Source: Desulfobulbaceae bacterium (GTDB taxonomy: Bacteria > Desulfobacterota > Desulfobulbia > Desulfobulbales > SURF-16). Taken from it: a stretch of DNA of 64,000 bases. How positions within the stretch are numbered: the stretch's first letter is position 1; every line of letters begins with the position of its first letter. The translations under genes and the position numbers were made by a program. The notes beneath the pieces were generated by a model. The model made no database searches and was not told the DNA's origin. It was given only the letters and a program-made list of their open reading frames with translations. Shown one piece after another: positions 33,862-40,754 of the stretch. The stretch is taken from assembly GCA_024637145.1 (NCBI GenBank), contig JAGXFQ010000016.1:53153-117152 (forward strand), in the 5' to 3' direction.

Positions 33862-34461
33862 TTACAAGGTTCCTTTTGAGGAAAGGGTGCCTTTGATTCT
33901 CGGGTCAATGGTGGTGGCCTGGTCAAGGGTTCGCCCCAGGGCCTTGAAAATGGCCTCAATAATATGGTGGGTATTGACGCCATATTTCACTTCCACATGT
34001 AGAGTCAATCCGCAGTTAAAGGCGAAGGCCCGCAGAAACTCCTGGACCATGCTGGTGTCAAAGGTGCCTGTTTTCTGATCAAGGGCGACCACATCAAAAT
34101 GGAGAAAGGGCCGGTTGGAAAAATCCATGGTGACCCGGGCCAGGGTCTCATCCATGGGGAGAGCGAAATGGCCGTAGCGGCTGATGGCCGAAAAATCGGC
34201 CAGGGCCTCTTTAAAGGCCTGGCCCAGACAGATGCCCACGTCTTCCACGGTGTGGTGGTCATCAACCTCAATATCCCCCTTGGCCTGCAGGGAAAGGTTG
34301 AAAAAACCATGCACCGTGAGCAGGGTGAGCATGTGGTCAAAAAAGGGGACACCGGTGCTGATCTCAGCCTGACCCTGGCCGTCAAGGCAGAGGTTCAGTT
34401 TGATGGATGTTTCCTTGGTGGTCCGGACAAGGCTGCTTTCGCGGCTGGGGACAAAAGCCAT
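33862..34461 (-). CDS. hisB: Imidazoleglycerol-phosphate dehydratase
   Basis: 199 residues, the normal length of the monofunctional enzyme. Metal-site motifs PFFDHMLTLLTVHG, VDDHHTVEDVGICLGQA and NTHHIIEAIFKALGR are intact. It catalyses the sixth step of histidine synthesis and has no fused phosphatase domain, so a separate histidinol phosphatase is needed; the PHP protein at 6018 is a candidate. No other his gene is in the window. Confidence 0.95.
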   Translation of the reverse strand: MAFVPSRESSLVRTTKETSIKLNLCLDGQGQAEISTGVPFFDHMLTLLTVHGFFNLSLQAKGDIEVDDHHTVEDVGICLGQAFKEALADFSAISRYGHFALPMDETLARVTMDFSNRPFLHFDVVALDQKTGTFDTSMVQEFLRAFAFNCGLTLHVEVKYGVNTHHIIEAIFKALGRTLDQATTIDPRIKGTLSSKGTL

Positions 34462-34664
34462 GGCTTGACTCCATTATCATTGTGACGATAAAATTGATTA
34501 TATATGGTGTAACGATTTGTTTTTTTTCTTCTTTCTTATACCAGCATCCTGGAGAGTGCCGCAAGGGCAAGATCAGGATAGCAGCAAAAAGAGAGGGGGC
34601 AAAGCCAGGGGCCCCAAGGTGTTGTCTGCCTTTGCCTCAGGAGGGCAGGGCGGCAAATTTTTTA

Positions 34665-34693
34665 TTGACAAGGGTAACGAGTTCCGATATAAC
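34665..34693 (+). promoter_or_regulatory. Sigma-70-type promoter of tRNA-Gly
   Basis: TTGACA at 34665-34670, a 17-base spacer, then TATAAC at 34688-34693. The -35 box is consensus and the spacer ideal. The expected start near 34700 is about 27 bases before the tRNA. Confidence 0.85.
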
Positions 34694-34726
34694 TCCCCCT
34701 GTTTCGCACTGCTTGTCAGTAAAGAG

Positions 34727-34802
<76 letters not shown>

Positions 34803-34815
34803 TATATACAATATC

Positions 34816-34844
34816 AAGGTTCGAAGTCTCTTCGGACCTTTTTT
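34816..34844 (+). terminator. Intrinsic terminator of tRNA-Gly
   Basis: AAGGTTCGAAG (34816-34826) pairs with CTTCGGACCTT (34830-34840) with one G-T wobble and a 3-base loop, followed by T through 34844. It separates the tRNA from the ribosomal protein operon. Confidence 0.85.
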
Positions 34845-34914
34845 CGTCATGGAAACTTGCCTGGCCCGGGATGTCTGGGGTCACTGGTTTCTATATTCTT
34901 TAGAGGAAAGTATC

Positions 34915-35343
34915 ATGACCACCTATCTGACTCCGGTCAAAGAAATTAAGCGCAAATGGCTTGTTGTTGACGCCCAGAGCCTGGTTCTCGGTCGTCTCGC
35001 CGCTGAGGTCGCTACCCGTCTGCGCGGCAAGCATAAGCCTGATTACTCGACTTTTCAGGATGTTGGTGACTTCGTTGTCGTCGTTAATGCCGACAAGGTC
35101 AGACTCACTGGTCGTAAGCTGGAAAATAAGATATATTATCATCATACCGGTTATATCGGCGGCATGAAAGAATGTACCGCCCAGAAGCTTCTTGATGAAG
35201 CCCCTGAGCAAGTTATCTATCGGGCCGTGCAGGGAATGCTCCCCAAAAATTCCCTTGGTCGTGCGCAGTTAAAAAAACTCAAGGTCTATGCCGGCGAGAA
35301 TCATCCCCATGAATCCCAGCAGCCTGAAGAGCTCAAGTTATAG
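34915..35343 (+). CDS. rplM: Large ribosomal subunit protein L13 (uL13)
   Basis: 142 residues, exactly the typical length, from ATG 34915 with GAGG upstream. Recognisable segments are WLVVDAQSLVLGRLAAEVA near the N-terminus, the VVVNADKVRLTGRK strand and the AVQGMLPKNSLGR motif. It is the first gene of the conserved rplM-rpsI pair; rpsI follows 14 bases downstream. Confidence 0.98.
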   Translation: MTTYLTPVKEIKRKWLVVDAQSLVLGRLAAEVATRLRGKHKPDYSTFQDVGDFVVVVNADKVRLTGRKLENKIYYHHTGYIGGMKECTAQKLLDEAPEQVIYRAVQGMLPKNSLGRAQLKKLKVYAGENHPHESQQPEELKL

Positions 35344-35357
35344 ATCGGAGAAAAGTG

Positions 35358-35753
35358 ATGCCCGTACAGAAAATATACGCAACTGGAAAACGCAAATGTG
35401 CAATTGCCCGCGTCTGGCTCACTGCCGGTGATGGCTCTGTTCTTGTGAACCACAAACATACCATGGCCGAATATTTTGGCGGTGTCATGGATGAGCGACT
35501 TATCCTCAAGCCCTTTGCCCTCACGGATACGGTGGGTAAGTATAATGTGATAGTCACCCTGAAGGGTGGTGGTAAGTCGGCCCAGTCCGAGGCCCTCCGG
35601 CACGGGATTTCCAAGGCCCTGACGGAGATTGACGCCGAGCATCGCGCTGCCCTGAAAAAGGCCGGCATGCTGACGCGCGATTCCCGGGTTAAGGAGCGTA
35701 AGAAATACGGCCAGAAAGGTGCCCGGGCCCGCTTCCAGTTCTCCAAGCGCTAA
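35358..35753 (+). CDS. rpsI: Small ribosomal subunit protein S9 (uS9)
   Basis: 131 residues from ATG 35358, which has GGAG at ideal distance; an in-frame GTG directly before it is less likely. YATGKRKCAIARVWL near the start and the basic tail RKKYGQKGARARFQFSKR are the hallmarks; the final Lys-Arg contacts P-site tRNA. Cotranscribed with rplM and closed by a strong terminator. Confidence 0.98.
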   Translation: MPVQKIYATGKRKCAIARVWLTAGDGSVLVNHKHTMAEYFGGVMDERLILKPFALTDTVGKYNVIVTLKGGGKSAQSEALRHGISKALTEIDAEHRAALKKAGMLTRDSRVKERKKYGQKGARARFQFSKR

Positions 35754-35793
35754 AATGGTCCAGCCCTGGTGCTGGGTTGCTATGCTTATACAA

Positions 35794-35830
35794 GGGAAGA
35801 ATGATTTCAGGTCATTCTTCCCTTTTTTTT
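35794..35830 (+). terminator. Intrinsic terminator of rplM-rpsI
   Basis: GGGAAGAATGA (35794-35804) pairs perfectly with TCATTCTTCCC (35812-35822), followed by eight T. Confidence 0.93.
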
Positions 35831-35896
35831 TATGCCTTGTGCCGCGGGCCTTTGTGGCCCCCGGGAGCAAGGTCTTCACGATAAAAGGTGCATGCC

Positions 35897-36934
35897 ATGT
35901 ATAAAATTGGAATTGTTGGCGCCTCGGGCTATACAGGCGTTGAACTGGCCAGACTGCTGGTCAATCATCCCGATGTTGAACTTGCTGTTGCCACCTCCCG
36001 GCAATATGCTGGTCAGAAGCTTGCCGATGTCTATCCCAATCTGCGGGGGCTTACTGATATCGTCCTTGAGGATGTGGTGTTCGCTGATTTGGTTGACCGG
36101 GCTGATCTCTTTTTTACGGCTGTGCCGCATCAGACGGCCATGAATATTGTTCCTGCCTTCCTGGCTGCCGGCAAGAAGGTGGTGGATCTGAGCGCTGATT
36201 TCCGCATTAAGGATGCCCAGGTCTATGAGGCCTGGTATCAGGCCCATATTGCCAAAGAATTTCTGGACGAGGCGGTGTACGGCCTGCCGGAGATCAACCG
36301 GGCCCAGATCAAAGGGGCGCGGCTGGTTGCCAATCCCGGTTGTTATCCCACTGCCATTCTTCTTGGTCTTGCTCCTCTTCTGAAAAACGGCCTGGTGGAT
36401 CCAGCCACCATCATTGCCGATTGTAAATCAGGCGCTTCCGGGGCCGGTCGGGCCGCAAGCGTTGCCACCCTCTATTGTGAGGTCACCGCCGGCTTCAAGG
36501 CCTATAAGGTGGGCAGCCACCGTCATACCCCGGAAATCGAGCAGGAGATCAGCAGACTGGCCGGCCAGGAAGTTGCCATCTCCTTTACCCCCCATCTGGT
36601 GCCCATGGTCCGCGGTATCCTGAGTACGGTCTATGCCGGCTTGGTCAAAGAGGTCACCCAGGACGAGGTGGATGATCTCTACCGGGACTTCTATCAAAAC
36701 GAGCGCTTTGTGCGGCCCTGTCTGCCGGGTACCTTTCCCTCCACCCACTTTGTCCGGGGCAGCAATTTCTGTGATATCGGCTGCAAAGTAGATCTGCGCA
36801 CCGGCAGGATAGTGATTGTCTCTGCCATTGATAATCTGGTGAAAGGGGCGGCCGGCCAGGCCGTGCAGAACATGAATATCCTTCTGGGGCTTGACGAGGC
36901 GGCCGGCCTGGGGGTTGTGCCCCTCTTTCCGTAA
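35897..36934 (+). CDS. argC: N-acetyl-gamma-glutamyl-phosphate reductase
   Basis: 345 residues from ATG 35897, with AAAGGTG just upstream; a GTG nine bases earlier overlaps that site. N-terminal NAD(P) loop [10 protein letters not shown] (6-13), catalytic C149 in ANPGCYPTA and the C-terminal [16 protein letters not shown] segment identify the enzyme. It reduces N-acetylglutamyl phosphate to the semialdehyde in arginine synthesis. truA follows 4 bases after its stop codon. Confidence 0.96.
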   Translation: MYKIGIVGASGYTGVELARLLVNHPDVELAVATSRQYAGQKLADVYPNLRGLTDIVLEDVVFADLVDRADLFFTAVPHQTAMNIVPAFLAAGKKVVDLSADFRIKDAQVYEAWYQAHIAKEFLDEAVYGLPEINRAQIKGARLVANPGCYPTAILLGLAPLLKNGLVDPATIIADCKSGASGAGRAASVATLYCEVTAGFKAYKVGSHRHTPEIEQEISRLAGQEVAISFTPHLVPMVRGILSTVYAGLVKEVTQDEVDDLYRDFYQNERFVRPCLPGTFPSTHFVRGSNFCDIGCKVDLRTGRIVIVSAIDNLVKGAAGQAVQNMNILLGLDEAAGLGVVPLFP

Positions 36935-36938
36935 TCTC

Positions 36939-37745
36939 ATGCGCAACATCAAACTGCTCATCAGTTTTGACGGTACTGATTTCTGCGGCTGGCAGCGCCA
37001 GAATAATAATCTGCCGACCCTGCAGGGCGTTATTGAAGAGAAATTGGCCATTATCTGCAACCAGCCCGTGACTCTCCATGGTGCCGGCCGCACAGACCGC
37101 GGCGTCCATGCCCTGGGTATGGTGGCGCATTTTCTGTGCAGTTCAGATATTGCTTGCTCTGGCCTCCAAAAAGGACTTAATAGTCTGTTGCCGGCGGCAA
37201 TCCGCATCTTGGCGGCGGCAGACGTTGACCGCCATTTCCATGCCAGGAAGAGCGCCCGGGCCAAGACATACTGTTACTATTTCTCCACCGCCCCCCTGGT
37301 GGTTGCCACCAAGAGACTCTATATAACCTCCTTGCCGGGCCCCTTTGATCAGGCAGAGGTTGCCCGGTGCCTGGCGCATATAGTGGGTTGTCATGATTTT
37401 TCCTCCTTTGAGGCCGTCGGTTCCCGGGATAGAACCCGAACCACGGGCCGGGGAGCAGTGCGCACCATCATGGCCGCTTCCCTCAGGCAGGACCAAAATC
37501 CGCACCACTTTAAACTGCTCTTGCGTGGGGATGGATTTCTGCGTAAGATGGTACGCAACATTGTCGGCACCCTCTTTGAGGTGGGCCAGGGCCGGATGAG
37601 TGCCGGCCGTTTCCAGGCGGCCCTGGCGGCCAAAGACCGTCATCAGGCCGGGCCCACTGCCCCGGCCTGTGGCCTCTTTCTGGATCATATCGAATATGAC
37701 CAAGAGGAATCGCCAGCCGCCTCTACATTGGTAAAAAAGAATTAA
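36939..37745 (+). CDS. truA: tRNA pseudouridine(38-40) synthase
   Basis: 268 residues from ATG 36939. Catalytic D53 in GAGRTDRGVHALG, plus the N-terminal LISFDGTDFCGWQRQ and C-terminal GDGFLRKMVRNIVGTL blocks, are diagnostic of TruA. It isomerises uridines 38-40 in the anticodon arm. The last two codons and the stop run into the start of the dispersed 54-bp repeat, which therefore supplies the end of the gene; the final few residues are probably not ancestral. Confidence 0.95.
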   Translation: MRNIKLLISFDGTDFCGWQRQNNNLPTLQGVIEEKLAIICNQPVTLHGAGRTDRGVHALGMVAHFLCSSDIACSGLQKGLNSLLPAAIRILAAADVDRHFHARKSARAKTYCYYFSTAPLVVATKRLYITSLPGPFDQAEVARCLAHIVGCHDFSSFEAVGSRDRTRTTGRGAVRTIMAASLRQDQNPHHFKLLLRGDGFLRKMVRNIVGTLFEVGQGRMSAGRFQAALAAKDRHQAGPTAPACGLFLDHIEYDQEESPAASTLVKKN

Positions 37746-37795
37746 CATTGATGGACTCGTAGATAGCGTAGACTTCGAAAAGTTCATCGTACCGC
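37742..37795 (+). repeat. Dispersed 54-bp repeat, copy 2
   Basis: Differs from 28864-28917 at two positions: T to C in the terminal part and C to T in one stem arm, where the change turns a G-C pair into G-T and keeps the fold. Only the left end of the larger element is present here. It overlaps the truA stop codon. Confidence 0.85.
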
Positions 37796-37821
37796 AACTA
37801 CTCATCTCAAAAGGTATGGAA

Positions 37822-39030
37822 ATGAGCGAGCAAATCATCGCACTGTCAGCCAGAATGTCTCAGATCAAACCCTCTCCCACTCTGGCCGTGAATGCCAAGG
37901 CCAAAGAGATGAAGGCCGCTGGGGCAGATATCCTTAACTTCAGTGTTGGGGAGCCTGATTTTCCCACCCCGGATCATGTCTGTGAGGCGGGTAAGCTGGC
38001 TATTGACGAGAAATTCACCAGATATACGGCGGTGCCCGGTATTCTGGAGCTGCGGCAGGCCATTGCCCAGCGCTATAAAGATGATCATGGCTGGGAGTAT
38101 GATGCGGACCAGATCCAGGTCTCCTGCGGCGGCAAGCATGGTCTCTATAATATGGCCCAGGCCCTCTTCGGGCCAGGGGACGAGGTCCTGATCCCCACCC
38201 CTTTCTGGGTCTCCTATCCCCCCATTATCACCTTGACCGGCGCCACCCCTGTGCTTGTCCCCCTGGATGAGAAGGATGACTTTGACCTCACCGCCGACAA
38301 TCTCCAGAAATTCATTACCCCCAAGACCAAGGGCATTATCCTCAACTCCCCTTCCAACCCCACGGGTGCTGTTTTTTCTGCCCAGGCCCTAAGGACGGTG
38401 GCGGATATGGCCCTGGCCAAGGGCTGGGTGGTGATCACCGATGATATCTATGACACCATTGTCTATGGTGAGGCGCCCCTCCCCCATATCCTGGATATTG
38501 CCCCGGAGTTGAAGGAGCAGACCATCATCTCCAGCGGGGTCTCTAAGTCCTTTGCCATGACCGGCTGGCGTATCGGCTACAGCCTGGGGCCCAAGCATGT
38601 TATCGCCGCCATGAACAAGATCCAGAGTCAATCCACCTCCAATCCGTCATCCATTGCCCAGCGCGCTGCCTTGGCCGCTGTTGCCGGCCCCCAGGATTTT
38701 CCGGCCATCATGAAGGACTCCTTCCTGCCGAGGCGCGATTACATTATCAGCGCCTTGACCTCCATCCCCGGCCTTACCTGTGTGGTGCCCAACGGCGCCT
38801 TTTATGTCTTCCCTAATTTTTCGGCCTATTATGGTAAATCCTATGATGGCAAGGTCATCGAGGGTTCCGTGGACATGTCCGCCTATCTCCTCGAAAAGAG
38901 CTTCATGGCCACGGTGCCCGGTGCTGCCTTTGGGGCTGATGCCTTTGTTCGCTTCTCCTTTGCCGCCTCCATGGCGGACATCAAGGAAGGCATGAAGAGA
39001 CTGAAAGAGGCCCTGGCCAAGCTGCAATAG
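37822..39030 (+). CDS. Class I pyridoxal-phosphate aminotransferase, aspartate aminotransferase type
   Basis: 402 residues from ATG 37822, about 8 bases after AAAAGG; an in-frame ATG two codons earlier is possible. Motifs are VGEPDFPTPDHV, NSPSNPTGAVFS, DDIYDTIVYG and the PLP-lysine K242 in SSGVSKSFAMTGWRIGY, with the carboxylate-binding Arg in FVRFSFA near the end. This is the Ib subgroup (aspartate, sometimes prephenate transaminase). A strong bidirectional terminator follows. Confidence 0.9.
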   Translation: MSEQIIALSARMSQIKPSPTLAVNAKAKEMKAAGADILNFSVGEPDFPTPDHVCEAGKLAIDEKFTRYTAVPGILELRQAIAQRYKDDHGWEYDADQIQVSCGGKHGLYNMAQALFGPGDEVLIPTPFWVSYPPIITLTGATPVLVPLDEKDDFDLTADNLQKFITPKTKGIILNSPSNPTGAVFSAQALRTVADMALAKGWVVITDDIYDTIVYGEAPLPHILDIAPELKEQTIISSGVSKSFAMTGWRIGYSLGPKHVIAAMNKIQSQSTSNPSSIAQRAALAAVAGPQDFPAIMKDSFLPRRDYIISALTSIPGLTCVVPNGAFYVFPNFSAYYGKSYDGKVIEGSVDMSAYLLEKSFMATVPGAAFGADAFVRFSFAASMADIKEGMKRLKEALAKLQ

Positions 39031-39095
39031 TCTTGGCATCGCGTTTTCTCCACAGCACCTTTCGGCTCATACCAGACCTGCTGTTGCTCCATGCA

Positions 39096-39155
39096 GCAAG
39101 GCACAAAAAAAGGCGCTTCTCGATACATTGAGAAGCGCCTTTTTTTGTGCCTTGC
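39096..39155. terminator. Bidirectional terminator with 26-bp perfect stem
   Basis: 39096-39121 and 39130-39155 are perfectly complementary over 26 bases around an 8-base loop, with internal A7 and T7 runs next to a GGCGCTTCTC core. It ends the aminotransferase transcript and can also end the minus-strand small gene whose stop is at 39171. Confidence 0.93.
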
Positions 39156-39170
39156 ACGAGGAGAAAGGGT

Positions 39171-39347
39171 CTATTTCGCCTCTTCACTCAGGGCCCAGGT
39201 CCATTGATCCAGGGGTTTGGCAGCGGATAAAGGTTTTGTACCGTTGCTTTTATAGCATTGATACACCCAGGTGTCATTTTGGATGAATATTTTGATGAGT
39301 CCCAGGTTGGGGTGGCTGTACATGCCGTCTTTATACGCTCCGTCCAT
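39171..39347 (-). CDS. Small protein (58 aa), unrecognised
   Basis: A clean frame from ATG 39347 to TAG with a long ribosome site (GGAGAGAGGAG) directly upstream. The product reads MDGAYKDGMYSHPNLGLIKI and continues through an aromatic-rich segment with NDTWVYQCYKS and DQWTWALSEEAK. It is soluble, with five aromatic residues in the second half and one Cys. Good ribosome site, flanking terminator and plausible composition support a real gene that minimum-length cutoffs would drop. It lies beside a DtxR-family regulator gene in the same orientation. Confidence 0.6.
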   Translation of the reverse strand: MDGAYKDGMYSHPNLGLIKIFIQNDTWVYQCYKSNGTKPLSAAKPLDQWTWALSEEAK

Positions 39348-39485
39348 ACTCCTCTCTCCTGCCTTGCACTGTTTTTTGTGGCGACCTTCTGCAAAGGCCT
39401 CTTGCTAACCTATTTCTTTGTTCTATGAAAGAAAGGGCCTGCCGCCCTGCCGACCCCCCTGAGGATTGGTTGGGCAGTGGCGCCC

Positions 39486-39989
39486 TCACCCCTCACCCTT
39501 CTCCAGGCAGGTGGCTATACAGGCCGAGCAATTATCCTTGGTCTTGCCCCGGGCACAATAATCACTGAAGCTCTGTATCCAATCTTGACCACCGCGGGGA
39601 CATTCCTCCACGAATTTCACAAAATGGATCATCCGGTCGATGATCTGCCGGGGGGCGGCGTGCTCGATCTTGCAGGCCCCTTCGTCTGCGGTCTTGTCAT
39701 CCACGGCCAGGACCTTGATGAAAAAATCCTGCAGGGCCCGGTGCCGGCGGATGATGTCGGCGCTCATCTTCTCCCCTTGGGGGGTGAGGGTGATCACCTC
39801 GTAGGGCGCGTAATTGATGAGCCCCTTTTTGGCCAGGGAGCGGAAGGCCTCGGTGACCGAGGAGCGGCTCACCTTGAGGGCTGCGGCAATCTCCTTGGCC
39901 CGCGCCACCTGTTTCTCGGTGATAATATGGGCAATGACCTCGAGATAATCCTCCAGGCTGGCACTGAGGTGTTCATCATCCTGTATCAT
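39486..39989 (-). CDS. DtxR/MntR-family metal-dependent repressor with Cys-rich tail
   Basis: 167 residues. A winged helix at ~10-65 (LEDYLEVIAHIITEKQVARAKEIAAALKVSRSSV) is followed by the dimerisation/metal domain with the typical HAAPRQIIDRMIHFVKFVEECP. The C-terminal ~35 residues hold four Cys in DYCARGKTKDNCSACIATCLE, an arrangement not needed for the classic Fe/Mn site; these may bind Fe, Zn or a cluster. Such regulators often control feoAB iron uptake, which is not in the window. Confidence 0.82.
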   Translation of the reverse strand: MIQDDEHLSASLEDYLEVIAHIITEKQVARAKEIAAALKVSRSSVTEAFRSLAKKGLINYAPYEVITLTPQGEKMSADIIRRHRALQDFFIKVLAVDDKTADEGACKIEHAAPRQIIDRMIHFVKFVEECPRGGQDWIQSFSDYCARGKTKDNCSACIATCLEKGEG

Positions 39990-40338
39990 GGATAACTCCT
40001 GTATATTGCTCCATAATAGGTTGTAGTTATGCGTTGTTTAGCGCTGTTTCTCTAGCTTACCTGTGGACCGGGATAATTGCTATGATTTTGTCGGCGCCCC
40101 AGCCACTCTCGTTGGCCAGCAGGCCCGGCCCTGAAAATCCCTCATTTCCGGCTGAGATCAGCGCCGCTTTGGAGGGGGCGGCAAGAGCTCGGCGGGCATC
40201 TTTTTAGGCCAATGCCTAAAAAACCGTGCTGAACTTGTTGCCTAATCAGGCCTGCCTTGCTATATTCAAGCGTCAATTGGCCTTCAGCCACCAGGAGTGA
40301 ACGGGGCATCATCCTTTAAAAAGTGCAAAGGGGAGAGT
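39990..40338. other. Intergenic region upstream of the pilin gene
   Basis: 349 bases between divergent genes, without a gene. A perfect 9-base hairpin TTTTTAGGC-CAAT-GCCTAAAAA lies at 40201-40222 and could be an operator or bidirectional terminator. I looked for a sigma-54 promoter, which is common before pilin genes, and found no correct GG-N10-GC spacing. GGGGAGAG precedes the pilin ATG. Confidence 0.45.
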
Positions 40339-40731
40339 ATGAATCAAAAAGGTTTTACACTTATCGAACTGATCGTCATCATCGTCATTCTTGGTATCCT
40401 GGCGGTCACCGCTATTCCCAAATATGTGGACATGAAGACCGAGGCGGAACAAGCCGCTGCCACCGGTGTCTATGGGGGTGCTGAGGGTGCCGCAACTATG
40501 AATTTTGCCGCGAATCTCCTTGGAAAAACAGGTTACTCGCCTATTGCGAATACCACTGATCTGGTTGGTGCTATGGATGGAGGTACTCCAGACGGTTGGA
40601 TTGTCAGTGGAACCACTCTTTGCCGTTCCAGTAATGGTACAGCTTGTGATGGTACTCCTGCTGATTACGGGATTTCCGTGGCCACGGCTGAAACCGCCAC
40701 TGCCAAGGCCGTCCTGACCAGGACCTGGTAG
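40339..40731 (+). CDS. Type IV pilin, MshA-like
   Basis: 130 residues from ATG 40339. A very short leader MNQKG precedes FTLIELIVIIVILGILAVTA, the class III signal with the prepilin peptidase cut between Gly5 and Phe6 and Glu at +5. The short C-terminal domain has two Cys (~98 and ~105) that can form the pilin disulfide loop. It is transcribed convergently to the MSHA-like cluster and is the best major-pilin candidate. A terminator follows directly. Confidence 0.82.
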   Translation: MNQKGFTLIELIVIIVILGILAVTAIPKYVDMKTEAEQAAATGVYGGAEGAATMNFAANLLGKTGYSPIANTTDLVGAMDGGTPDGWIVSGTTLCRSSNGTACDGTPADYGISVATAETATAKAVLTRTW

Positions 40732-40754
40732 AAAAGAGCTTAACAGAATGTGCG

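Noticed and set aside
40223..40290. Sigma-54 promoter for the pilin gene
   Set aside because: GGCCTGCCTTGC resembles the consensus, but only 8 bases separate GG and GC instead of 10.
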